Shown here: piece by piece, positions 33,726 to 41,618 of the stretch
Layout of the letters: each line of letters opens with the position of its first letter
How positions within the stretch are numbered: the first letter of the stretch is position 1
Assembly: GCF_026965535.1 (NCBI RefSeq)
Contig: NZ_CP114039.1
Location: 6,448,001 to 6,512,000 of the forward strand
DNA length: 64,000 bases
From: Corallococcus sp. NCRR
Lineage (GTDB): Bacteria > Myxococcota > Myxococcia > Myxococcales > Myxococcaceae
Direction of reading: 5' to 3'
The notes under the pieces: model-generated
Databases searched by the model: none
Seen by the model: only the letters and a program-made list of their open reading frames with translations
Told to the model about the DNA's origin: nothing
Made by a program: the position numbers and the translations under genes

Positions 33726-35177
33726 GTGAACGCCGTGGATTTCAACCGGAAGTCCCCTGTGGTGATAATTGATAGGGATGACCTCGCCAGGCGCAGCCTG
33801 AGAGCCTGGGTCGAGGACGCGGGCTACGCGGCGCGCGAATACTCCATGGGATGTGAGGCACTGGAGGCGGACAGCGCGGAGTGGATGGCGGTCTGCCTGG
33901 AGCTGGATCTCGATGACATGGCGGGCATGGACGTGCTCCGGCATTTGCGTGCGCGCGACGCCACACTCCCCGTCATTGTCCTCACGCGCAAACTGCTGCT
34001 CGACACCGCGGTGGAGGCCACCCGGCTGGGGGCCTTCGCCTTCCTCGACAAGTCCGTGGCCGCGGCCCGGCTCGAGTTGACGCTGCAGAACGCAGCGAAG
34101 GCCCGCCGCATGCGAGGGCTGGTACCGCGGCGCTCCAAGGAGGGCGGTGAGGGGCCCTTCATTGGCGGTCTCGTGGGGCGCAGCGCCCCCATCCGGGCGC
34201 TGGCGCGGCAGTTGGATCGCATCCTCCAGTCCGAGGTGCCGGTGTGCATCCTGGGCGAGACGGGGACGGGGAAGGAGCTGGTGGCGCATGCCATCCACGA
34301 GCAGGGCCTGCGGGCCCGGGGGCCCTTCGTGGCCGTCAACTGCGCGTCCTTCTCCGAGTCACTCCTGGAGTCGGAGCTCTTCGGGCACGAGCGCGGCGCC
34401 TTCACGGGCGCGCTGTCCACGCACCGCGGCTGTTTCGAGCAGGCGCAGGGCGGGACCTTGTTCCTGGACGAGGTGGGGGAGATGAGCCCCGCCGTCCAGG
34501 TGCGCCTGCTGCGCATCCTGCAGGAGCGGGTGCTGCGCCGGGTGGGCAGCACCACGGAGGTGCGCGTGGACGTGCGCATCATCGCCGCCACCCACCGGGA
34601 CCTGATGGCGGATGTGAAGGCGGGGCGCTTCCGCGAGGACCTGTACTACCGGCTCACCGTGTACCCGGTGCAGGTGCCTCCCCTGCGGGAGCGGGCCACG
34701 GACATCCTGTTGCTCGTCGACCACTTCCTGGAGAAGTTCGGCGGCTCGGCGCTCCGGTTGACGGACGAGGTGCGCGAGGCGCTCCTGGGCCACCGCTGGC
34801 CCGGCAACGTGCGTGAGCTGCAGAACGTCGTCCAGCGCGCGGTCCTGTCCTGTGACGGCACGCACATCGAGCTCGCGGACCTGCCGCCGGAGCTGCGCGT
34901 CCTGGTGCTGCCGCCCATCCCCGTCGCTCCCGCGTCCATGAGCGCCGTCTCCGCCGGCCCGTCCCATCCGCCTGACGCGGTGGTGCCGCTGCGCGAGCTG
35001 GAGCGCCGGGAGATCATCAAGGCCCTGACGGTGACGAACGGCAGCGTCACCCAGGCGGCCAAGCTGCTGGGGCTGGGCCGGGCCACGCTCTACCGCAGGC
35101 TCGCCGAGCTGCGCATCCCGTCCGAGCCCAGGCCCGAGGAGCGGCTCCCCCAGGTCTCCAGCCGGCCGCACTCCTGA
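33726..35177 (+). CDS. NtrC-family sigma-54 enhancer-binding response regulator with Glu at the phospho-acceptor site
   Basis: A 483-residue protein in three domains. The receiver (about 10-120) has acidic residues IDRDD, Thr87 and Lys109, but the stretch aligned with D-L-x-L-P-x-M-x-G reads E59-L-D-L-D-D-M-A-G67, so Glu replaces the phosphorylated Asp and may mimic the active state. The AAA+ domain has Walker A GETGTGKE (177-184), the sigma-54 contact loop GAFTGA (224-229) and Walker B GTLFLDEVGE. A Fis-type helix-turn-helix lies at the C-terminus (GSVTQAAKLLGLGRATLYRRL). The GTG start has AGGAG 10 bp upstream. It is the only regulator inside the polysaccharide locus and probably binds the TCTCA-N3-TGAGA sites. 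It resembles the Nla/EpsI class of myxobacterial regulators. Confidence 0.9.
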   Translation: MNAVDFNRKSPVVIIDRDDLARRSLRAWVEDAGYAAREYSMGCEALEADSAEWMAVCLELDLDDMAGMDVLRHLRARDATLPVIVLTRKLLLDTAVEATRLGAFAFLDKSVAAARLELTLQNAAKARRMRGLVPRRSKEGGEGPFIGGLVGRSAPIRALARQLDRILQSEVPVCILGETGTGKELVAHAIHEQGLRARGPFVAVNCASFSESLLESELFGHERGAFTGALSTHRGCFEQAQGGTLFLDEVGEMSPAVQVRLLRILQERVLRRVGSTTEVRVDVRIIAATHRDLMADVKAGRFREDLYYRLTVYPVQVPPLRERATDILLLVDHFLEKFGGSALRLTDEVREALLGHRWPGNVRELQNVVQRAVLSCDGTHIELADLPPELRVLVLPPIPVAPASMSAVSAGPSHPPDAVVPLRELERREIIKALTVTNGSVTQAAKLLGLGRATLYRRLAELRIPSEPRPEERLPQVSSRPHS

Positions 35178-35188
35178 GGCGGCTTCCG

Positions 35189-36121
35189 TCATGGGATGAG
35201 CCCCAGCAGGCGCAGCATTCTCTGGGCGAGCAACCACCGCTGCGCCAGCAACAAGGGGTCTCCCAGCGGGAGCAGGGGGCCGGCGCCATCCAGCGGAGCC
35301 AGCCCGTCCGGGGCGGCGATGGCGCCGCGAACCTCCAGGCCCTCGCCCACCACGGTCTCCGCCTCCACCACCGCGTTCACGATGGTCGCGCCGCGCTCGA
35401 TGATGGAGCGCGGTCCGATGAGAGCGCCCGGCCCGACGCGCGCCCCGCTGGACACCAGCGCGCCAGGACCGATGAGCACCGGCGCGGACACCTCCGCGCC
35501 GGGCTGGAGCCGGGCGCCGCGCGCCACCCAGACGCCCGGCTCCCGCTCGGCCGCGTGGATGAGCAGGGAGGAGGTCCCCTCCGGTTGCGGCAGCCGCCCC
35601 AGCAACGCCTTGCACGCGAGCCGCAGCGCCGCGCCGGGCGTCTCGATGCGCGTGCCCCACCCGGGCAGGTCCTCCAACTCCACGGGACCGGTGGTCGCGG
35701 TGAACAGGTGCACCTCGGCCGGCGTGAAGGGCTCCACGGCGGGAGGGGGCGCCAGGCGGCCCACGCGCACGCCCCGGTCCGGCGCCCGGCGGTAGAAGGC
35801 CGCCAGGTCGGAGTTGCCGAGGACGGCGTCCGGCAGCACCAGGAAGGGCGCCTCGGCGGGAAAGCCCGCCGAGTCCGCGATGACGCCCGGCTGGAGCAAC
35901 GAGGGCGTGGGGACGAACACCACGTTCCGGGCCAGCGCCTCCTGCTGGGAGACGACGTGCCGCAGCGCCTCGTCCCGGGCGTCGGAGCCGATGTCGATGG
36001 CCACCTTCTCGAAGCCCGCTTCGCGCAGCCACTGCAACTGGCGGGTGACGAGCGGGTGCCCGGCCACGGACAGCAACCCCGCGCCGGGAGTGGCGGCGCT
36101 CCGCTGGATGACGGCGAACAC
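35189..36121 (-). CDS. Nucleotidyltransferase-like protein with hexapeptide repeats
   Basis: A 310-residue protein laid out like sugar-1-phosphate nucleotidyltransferases: an N-terminal Rossmann-like part (VAGHPLVTRQLQWLREAGF, FLVLPDAVLGNSDLAAF) and a C-terminal left-handed beta-helix (LIGPGALVSSGARVGPGALIGPRS). The G-x-G-T-R-L-x-P-x-T nucleotide loop is absent (RSAATPGAGLLSVAG), so it may be inactive or bind a different ligand. The start is a GTG. It follows the sugar transferase gene by 19 bp and ends the minus-strand block that begins at 39084. Confidence 0.75.
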   Translation of the reverse strand: MFAVIQRSAATPGAGLLSVAGHPLVTRQLQWLREAGFEKVAIDIGSDARDEALRHVVSQQEALARNVVFVPTPSLLQPGVIADSAGFPAEAPFLVLPDAVLGNSDLAAFYRRAPDRGVRVGRLAPPPAVEPFTPAEVHLFTATTGPVELEDLPGWGTRIETPGAALRLACKALLGRLPQPEGTSSLLIHAAEREPGVWVARGARLQPGAEVSAPVLIGPGALVSSGARVGPGALIGPRSIIERGATIVNAVVEAETVVGEGLEVRGAIAAPDGLAPLDGAGPLLPLGDPLLLAQRWLLAQRMLRLLGLIP

Positions 36122-36140
36122 GGCGGTGTCACTCCCGTTG

Positions 36141-36896
36141 CTAGTAGGCCCCTCGGCCGGTGAGTACCGCGGGAATCGTCCTGGCCAGGATGCGCAGCTC
36201 CTGCCGCGGAGTGACGCGGTCGATGTACTCGAGGTCCAGCGACACCTGCTGCTCGAAGGAGAGGTCGCTGCGGCCCTCCACCTGCCACAGGCACGTCAGC
36301 CCGGGTCGCACCTCCAGCCGGCGCAGCTCGCGGGCGCGGTACTTCGCCACCTCACTCCAGAGCGTCGGGCGCGGGCCCACCAGCGTCATGTCCCCTCGCA
36401 GCACGTTCCAAAGCTGGGGCAGCTCGTCGATGCTGTACTTGCGCAGCACGCGGCCCACCCGGGTGGTGCGCGGGTCCACGCGCAGCTTGAAGCGCCCGCC
36501 GTCCACCGCGCCCGGCACCTGGGCGGCCAGTCGCGCCTTCTCCGCGTCCGCGCCCACGCGCATGGTGCGCAGCTTGAGGAGCTGGAAGGGGCGCCCGTGC
36601 TGACCGATCCGCTCCTGGCGGAAGAGGACGGGGCCGCGGCTGTCGAGCTTGATGAGGACGGCCGTCACCAGCAGCAGCGGAGAGACGAGCAGCAGGCCAA
36701 CGCCCATCGCCAGGATGTCGATGAGCCGCCGCAGCACGGGGCCCAGCTCGACGGACAGCAGCGCCAGCGCTTGGCTCGCGCGCCGCGCCTTGGCCCGCAT
36801 GCGTGCCGCGCGTCCGCGCAGGGCGGGGGGCAGGGCATCCCAGTTCCGGCGGAGGGCGGGCGGCTCGGTGATGAAGCAGAGAGAGGTCGTCTTCAT
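36141..36896 (-). CDS. WbaP/ExoY-type initiating polyisoprenyl-phosphate sugar transferase
   Basis: A 251-residue protein with the bacterial sugar transferase domain: one membrane segment (LAMGVGLLLVSPLLLVTAVL), then GPVLFRQERIGQHG, FQLLKLRTM, TRVGRVLRKYSIDELPQLWN, GDMTLVGPRP, and RPGLTCLWQVEGRS. It transfers a hexose-1-phosphate to undecaprenyl phosphate to start each repeat unit. It has the catalytic half only, without the four-helix N-terminal region of full-length WbaP, as in ExoY-like enzymes. The ATG overlaps the stop of the Wzz/Wzc-like gene (ATGA). Confidence 0.92.
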   Translation of the reverse strand: MKTTSLCFITEPPALRRNWDALPPALRGRAARMRAKARRASQALALLSVELGPVLRRLIDILAMGVGLLLVSPLLLVTAVLIKLDSRGPVLFRQERIGQHGRPFQLLKLRTMRVGADAEKARLAAQVPGAVDGGRFKLRVDPRTTRVGRVLRKYSIDELPQLWNVLRGDMTLVGPRPTLWSEVAKYRARELRRLEVRPGLTCLWQVEGRSDLSFEQQVSLDLEYIDRVTPRQELRILARTIPAVLTGRGAY

Positions 36897-38743
36897 GTCG
36901 TTGCGGCTCCCTGCGCGGCGCCCTTCGACGCTGCGGCCCCGGACCAGAAGCCCGGCACCTCGCCCACGCGATCCGGAGCGGTAGCAAGGTCGGTGCCGAG
37001 CCCCACCACCACCAGTCCGATGCGCCCCTCGCTCCCGAGCAACCGCCGCAGCGCCACCAACTCGAAGAGCGAGTGCGCGCCCGACGCGACGAGCACGAGC
37101 ACCCGGTCGCACTGGCGGGCCGCGCGGCGAAGCGCCATGGCGCGCTCCGCCTCCTCCCATGGCACCACCCGCGCATCCTGCTCCGGGACGCCATCCCGGG
37201 CCGGGACGTTCCCCGCCCCGAGCCGGGACAGCAGCTCCCGCGCCGGCCCGGCCTGCGCCGCCGTCAGGGGCAACAGCAGCGTGGTGCCCTTCGCCTCGTC
37301 CAGCGCGGCGCGGAGGTCCGCGGCGAGATCCTCCAATCCTTCGGAGGTGGCGGGCCACGTCGTGGCGGCCACCACCGGGCCGTGGACCCAGAAGGAGAGC
37401 TCTGCCGGCGTCCACAACCTGAGGCCGCGCAGCGCGGAGGCGCCGAGGGCCACCGCGGCCAGCAGCGCGAAGAGGGGCGGCAGCAGGAGGGCCACCAGGC
37501 GGCGGTAGGACTTCGAGGGGAGCAGCGGCGGGGTGGCGGGGGTGAGGACGCGCAGCTCCACCTGCGGTTGGCGCACCTCGCTCTCCACCACCTTCTGGCG
37601 CGTCTTGAGGTCCGCCAGGCGCGCCGCGGTGAGCTGGACCTGCGCGAGCAGCACGCTGGCCTGGCCCTCGATGGAGGACAGGCGGGTGATGCGGTCGCGC
37701 ACCGAGGACTCGACCTCGGCGTAGGAGCGCCACTTCTTCTGGGCCACCTCGCGCTGCGTGTCGACGTCGATCAGGCTGTTCTGGAGGAAGGTCCACGCGG
37801 GGTTGGTCCCCACCACGCGGTCGGAGATGGTGCCCCTGTCCGGCGAGGACTCCAGGGCCTGGACGGCGCTGGAGAGTCCCAGCACCTCCGGGTGTTCCTC
37901 GGAGAGGCTCGCCTTGCGGGCGGTGAGCTCGGCGCGCAGCTCGGCCAGCTTGCGCTGCTCGTAGTGGCTCTCCGTCTCCGAAAGCACCACCTTGCCGGGC
38001 TGCTCGCGGGCCGCCTGTTTCAGCAGCGCGGCCTTGGCCTCCGAGGACTCCGCTTCGATCCGGAAGCGGTTCATCTCGGTGCGCAGCCGCGCGGCCTCCT
38101 CGATGGCGGCCTGCCGGTCGAGCGTGAGGTCCGCGATGCCGGTCTCCCCTCGGAAGCGGTCGTACTGCGCCCGGGCCTCCTCCAACTGGGCCTGCACCTT
38201 GTCCACCTCCGAGGTGAGGGCCTGGAGCTGCTGCTCGGCCCGGGTCCGCTCCGAGTCCCGCCGGCTGTCGAGGAACACCCGCGTCATCATGTCCGCGAGC
38301 CGCGAGGCCTCCTCGGGGCTGTCCGCGATGGCGGAGAGGGTGAGGATGTTGGAGTCGCGGGCCACGGCGATGTCCAGCCGCCGCGCCAGCGCATCGAGCG
38401 TCATGGGCAGGCGCGCGCGCTTGCGCAGCTCCTCCAGGTTGTTGGGGAGCTTGAGGGTGTCCATCAACGTCTGGATCTCCCGTTCGGGAGAGGTCACCGC
38501 GGAGACGTGCACGGGTTCCCACAGCAGGACGGTGCGCGCGGTGAACTCGCGGGGCACCACCGTCTTGGCCAGCGCGACGCTCAAGAGGGTGCCCGCCAGG
38601 AAGACTCCCGCGATGACGCGCCAGCCGCGCCGCAGGACCCGGGCGATGCGCAGGGGATCGATGGGGTGGCCGGAGCGCCCTGTCTCCTGCCGCATGCGCG
38701 GCGCTGGAGCACCCGGCTCCGCGCCTTCTTCCAGTGAGAACAT
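36893..38743 (-). CDS. Wzz/Wzc-type polysaccharide co-polymerase lacking a P-loop
   Basis: A 616-residue inner-membrane protein. A first membrane segment near residues 40-60 (GWRVIAGVFLAGTLLSVAL) is followed by a Wzz domain, a long periplasmic coiled coil (about 150-400) and a second membrane segment (LVALLLPPLFALLAAVALG) preceded by a Pro-rich TPATPPLLPSKSYR, the Wzz/GNVR signature. The C-terminal cytoplasmic part has the layout of BY-kinases (TTLLLPLTAAQAG, RVLVLVASGAHS) but no Walker A GxxxxGKS/T, so kinase activity is unlikely. It should control chain length and export. GGAG lies upstream of ATG 38743; 14 bp separate it from the STAS gene. Confidence 0.88.
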   Translation of the reverse strand: MFSLEEGAEPGAPAPRMRQETGRSGHPIDPLRIARVLRRGWRVIAGVFLAGTLLSVALAKTVVPREFTARTVLLWEPVHVSAVTSPEREIQTLMDTLKLPNNLEELRKRARLPMTLDALARRLDIAVARDSNILTLSAIADSPEEASRLADMMTRVFLDSRRDSERTRAEQQLQALTSEVDKVQAQLEEARAQYDRFRGETGIADLTLDRQAAIEEAARLRTEMNRFRIEAESSEAKAALLKQAAREQPGKVVLSETESHYEQRKLAELRAELTARKASLSEEHPEVLGLSSAVQALESSPDRGTISDRVVGTNPAWTFLQNSLIDVDTQREVAQKKWRSYAEVESSVRDRITRLSSIEGQASVLLAQVQLTAARLADLKTRQKVVESEVRQPQVELRVLTPATPPLLPSKSYRRLVALLLPPLFALLAAVALGASALRGLRLWTPAELSFWVHGPVVAATTWPATSEGLEDLAADLRAALDEAKGTTLLLPLTAAQAGPARELLSRLGAGNVPARDGVPEQDARVVPWEEAERAMALRRAARQCDRVLVLVASGAHSLFELVALRRLLGSEGRIGLVVVGLGTDLATAPDRVGEVPGFWSGAAASKGAAQGAATT

Positions 38744-38757
38744 CCCGGGCGTCTCCG

Positions 38758-39084
38758 TCAGCCTGCGGCCCTGAGGACCTCGGCGGCGTCCTCGTGGAGA
38801 TCGAAGATCTCCTCGAGCCTCAGCGCCTGGAGGATGAACCGCGCGGAGGGAGCGGGGCTCAGCAGCACGAGGCGGACGTGCCCGGGCGCCCGCCGCGCCA
38901 ACCGCACCAGGGTGTCCGCGGCGCGCGCATCCAGCCGTGAAACGCGGCGCAGATCGATGAGCAGGGTGGTGACTCCCGTGGCGAAGGCCCGCTGGGCATC
39001 CCCGAGGAGAAGAGGAGCTCCGACGTCGGCGAGCTCGCTCTCCGTGGGCGTGAGGGTTCGAACCGCGGCGCTGGAGTGCTCCAT
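38758..39084 (-). CDS. STAS-domain protein (anti-sigma factor antagonist-like) lacking the phospho-Ser
   Basis: A 108-residue STAS protein: TTLLIDLRRVSRLDARAADTLVRLARR matches the D-L-x-x-V-x-x-I-D-S-S-G region of SpoIIAA-like proteins. The phosphorylatable Ser is replaced (LDARA), so the usual partner-switch phosphorylation cannot occur at that site. It is the first gene of the block with the co-polymerase and initiating transferase, so it may regulate polymer assembly rather than a sigma factor. ATG 39084 lies 16 bp after a candidate -24/-12 element. Confidence 0.8.
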   Translation of the reverse strand: MEHSSAAVRTLTPTESELADVGAPLLLGDAQRAFATGVTTLLIDLRRVSRLDARAADTLVRLARRAPGHVRLVLLSPAPSARFILQALRLEEIFDLHEDAAEVLRAAG

Positions 39085-39099
39085 GGGGACGGGCCCGGT

Positions 39100-39114
39100 G
39101 CACGGTGAATGCCA
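39100..39114 (-). promoter_or_regulatory. Candidate -24/-12 promoter for the STAS/co-polymerase block
   Basis: Minus strand: TGGCAT-TCACC-GTGC, followed by A. It lies 86 bp from the inverted repeat at 39200. Its position fits ATG 39084. Confidence 0.45.
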
Positions 39115-39199
39115 GCACTGCTGCTGGCGTGCTTCTGGCAAGCGCGGCCCCGCATGACGCGCCTTCGCTTCCTCGCGATGGACGTGAGCGCGGCGTCCC

Positions 39200-39235
39200 T
39201 CTCGCAATGAGACAACACCATGTCCCGCAATGAGA
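39200..39235. promoter_or_regulatory. Two operator-like inverted repeats, divergent region 3
   Basis: TCTCG-CAA-TGAGA at 39200-39212 and TCCCG-CAA-TGAGA at 39223-39235 fit the locus-wide TCTCA-N3-TGAGA pattern, between the divergent STAS and phosphodiesterase-like genes. The second overlaps the start region of the plus-strand gene. No convincing -24/-12 element was found for the plus strand; a weak candidate lies at 39273-39287, inside the coding frame. Confidence 0.55.
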
Positions 39236-40449
39236 TGCGTCCATACGGAGACGGCACCGAGGCGCCGGTGGGTGGGCCCGTCCTGGCGCGCCCCTCCGGT
39301 CAGCGCCGCGTCCTCGTCGTCTTCGTCGATGCGCTGGGCCCGTCCCAGTTGGAGTCCTTCGGAGGGCTGGGCGGGCTGCCCCACCGGGGCAGGCTCCGCG
39401 GCATCCTCGGCTATTCATGCGGAGCGCTGCCGACCATCCTCACCGGGACGCCCCCGGAGCGGCACGGGCGGATGTGCCTCTTCGCCCACGCGCGGAACGA
39501 TGGAGACGGGGTGCTGTCGCCCCTGAGATGGCTGGGGCTGTTGCCGAAGCTGGTGCACGAGCGAAGCAAGCTGCGGCGCGCGGCGGCGAGGGTGCTGCGG
39601 AAGACCGCGGGACTGACGGGGTACGTGGACCTGTACCGGGTACCGCCGGAGCTGTTCCGCTGGCTCGACCTGCCGGAGCGGGAGGACCTGTTCAACGCGG
39701 AGCGCATCGGCGGGGTGGAGACATTCCTGTCGGAGGCGAGGCGCGCGGGCATGCGGGTGTTCGCGGCGCCGTGGCAACTGCCGGAGGAGGAGCGCTGGGC
39801 GCATACCTGCGCGGTGCTGCGGGCGCGCAAGCCGGACCTGGCGTTCGCGTACGCCACGGAGCTGGACGGAGCGCTGCACCGCGCGGGCAACGGCAGCCGG
39901 GAAGCGCGGGCGGCGGCGGGTCGCGTCTCCGAATGGATCCAGCGGGCGGTGGAGGCCATGCGCGCCGGGGGCGGCGAGGTGACGACGGTGGTCGTGGGCG
40001 ACCACGGGATGGCGGACATCCGCGATGTGGTGGATCCGCGCCGGCTGCTCCGGGATCTGCGCGGGACGCGGCTGTTCGTGGACAGCACGATGATGCGCTT
40101 CTGGGGAGAGGAGCCCGTGCTGGCGCGGGCGCGTGAGCGGGTGGAGGCGCATGGGCTGCGGGGGCGGTGGCTGGACGAAGGGGCGCTGAGGGAGCGGCGG
40201 GCGCCGGTGCGTGGAGCGCCGTATGGGAGGGCCCTCTTCGTCCTGGAGGAGGGCGCGCTGTTCGCCCCCAGCTTCGTGGGAGGCGCGATGCGGGGGATGC
40301 ACGGCTACGACGTGGACAGCCCCTCGGCGTACGCCGCCATCGCCTCGGATACATCATTGCCCGGAGGCCATGGCGCGCTGGTGGATGTGGCCGGGTGGGT
40401 GCGCTTGATGCTCGGGCTGGGCGGGAGGACGCCATGGGCAGGGGCTTGA
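39220..40449 (+). CDS. Alkaline phosphatase-superfamily (type I phosphodiesterase-like) protein
   Basis: A 409-residue protein. RVLVVFVDALGPSQL at the N-terminus carries the first metal Asp. A Ser/Thr nucleophile region is seen at SCGALPTILTG, and VVVGDHGMADIRD and GGHGALVDVAG match later metal-binding motifs of the alkaline phosphatase/phosphodiesterase fold. No signal peptide is seen. Related enzymes in polysaccharide loci transfer or remove phospho-groups, but the substrate here is unknown. The start is uncertain: ATG 39220 or ATG 39235, neither with a good ribosome site. It is the first of four overlapping plus-strand genes. Confidence 0.8.
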   Translation: MSRNEMRPYGDGTEAPVGGPVLARPSGQRRVLVVFVDALGPSQLESFGGLGGLPHRGRLRGILGYSCGALPTILTGTPPERHGRMCLFAHARNDGDGVLSPLRWLGLLPKLVHERSKLRRAAARVLRKTAGLTGYVDLYRVPPELFRWLDLPEREDLFNAERIGGVETFLSEARRAGMRVFAAPWQLPEEERWAHTCAVLRARKPDLAFAYATELDGALHRAGNGSREARAAAGRVSEWIQRAVEAMRAGGGEVTTVVVGDHGMADIRDVVDPRRLLRDLRGTRLFVDSTMMRFWGEEPVLARARERVEAHGLRGRWLDEGALRERRAPVRGAPYGRALFVLEEGALFAPSFVGGAMRGMHGYDVDSPSAYAAIASDTSLPGGHGALVDVAGWVRLMLGLGGRTPWAGA

Positions 40450-41618
40450 GGGTCGCATGGATCAACGACGGCGCCAGCCCCTTCGGCGGCGCCGAGCGCT
40501 ACGTGCGGGAGACCGCGCGGGAGCTGGGCCAGCGGGGCGTGGAGTCGCTGCTCTTCTACGACGTGAACGTCACGCCGGATCCGCATCCGGTGATGCAGGA
40601 GCCGTTCGCGGGCGTGTTTCCCATCGTGGACCTGTCGCGGCAACTGAGGGAGCTGGAGCCGGACGTCGTCTACGTGCACCAACTGGCGAGCTTGACGGCG
40701 CAGCGCGCGCTGCTGGAACAGCCCGCGCCGGTGGTGCGCTTCTTCCATGACCATCGGCTGTTCTGTTTGCGCGAGCACAAGTACACGGTGCTCGGGAAGC
40801 AGACGTGCACGAAGACGGTGGGCGCGGCCTGCTACCCGTGCCTCGGTTTCCTGGGCCGCTCGGAGGCCTGGCCCGGGCTGAAGCTGGCCTCGCTGCGGGG
40901 CCTGAGAACGGAGCAGGCGCTGGCCCAACGCCATCACGCGTTCGTGGTGGGATCGCGGTACATGGCCGAGCACGTGGTGGCGCATGGCTTCGAGCGCGAG
41001 CGGATGCACGTCCTTCCGCTGTACGCACAGGTCCCGCCAGCGCCACAGTCGCCCGTGGCGCGTGAGTCGGATTTGTTCCTCTTCGCCGGGCAGCTGACGG
41101 CGGGCAAGGGCCTGGACGTGCTGCTCCAGGCCCTGGCGCGCACCACACGTCCCTGCCGGCTGGAGATCGCGGGGAAGGGGCGGCAGGAGCCGGAGCTGCG
41201 CGCGATGGTGGACGGGCTCGGGCTCTCGGGGCGGGTGAGCTTCCTGGGCGCGTTGGCGCCCGAGTCCCTGTCCGCGCTGTATCGGCGCGCGGCGTGTGTC
41301 GTCTTCCCGAGCCGCGCCCCGGAGACGTTCGGCCTGGTGGGCGTCGAGGCGATGGCGCACGGCACGCCCGTCATCGCCAGTCTCGTGGGCGGCGTGGGCG
41401 AGTGGCTGACGGACGAAACGGGGCGGGGCGTGCGGCCCAATGATCCACGGGGGCTCGCGGCGGCGATGGACTGGATGATGGCCGGGCCGGACCGGCGCGA
41501 GAGGCTCGGGGAGAGCGCGCTGAGGGTCTACCAGGAGCTCTTCACCCCCGAGCGGCACGTGACACGGCTGCTGGCGCTGCTGGAGTCCGTGGCGCGCGCG
41601 GGAAGGAGGGCTGCGTGA
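40434..41618 (+). CDS. GT4 glycosyltransferase
   Basis: A 394-residue GT-B enzyme: RVAWINDGASPFGGAERYV, HDHRLFC, a Cys-rich loop (KQTCTKTVGAACYPCLG) seen in a subset of GT4 proteins, LFAGQLTAGKGLDVLLQA, and PETFGLVGVEAMAHGTPVIA. GGGAGG lies upstream of the ATG, which sits inside the 3' end of the phosphodiesterase-like gene (16-bp overlap). The stop overlaps the next start (TGATG). It probably acts in assembling the repeat unit. Confidence 0.9.
   Translation: MGRGLRVAWINDGASPFGGAERYVRETARELGQRGVESLLFYDVNVTPDPHPVMQEPFAGVFPIVDLSRQLRELEPDVVYVHQLASLTAQRALLEQPAPVVRFFHDHRLFCLREHKYTVLGKQTCTKTVGAACYPCLGFLGRSEAWPGLKLASLRGLRTEQALAQRHHAFVVGSRYMAEHVVAHGFERERMHVLPLYAQVPPAPQSPVARESDLFLFAGQLTAGKGLDVLLQALARTTRPCRLEIAGKGRQEPELRAMVDGLGLSGRVSFLGALAPESLSALYRRAACVVFPSRAPETFGLVGVEAMAHGTPVIASLVGGVGEWLTDETGRGVRPNDPRGLAAAMDWMMAGPDRRERLGESALRVYQELFTPERHVTRLLALLESVARAGRRAA

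Noticed and set aside
39273-39287. -24/-12-like element for the phosphodiesterase-like gene (TGGGCC-N5-TGGC)
   Set aside because: It lies inside the likely coding frame, with no good downstream start; kept only as a remark.
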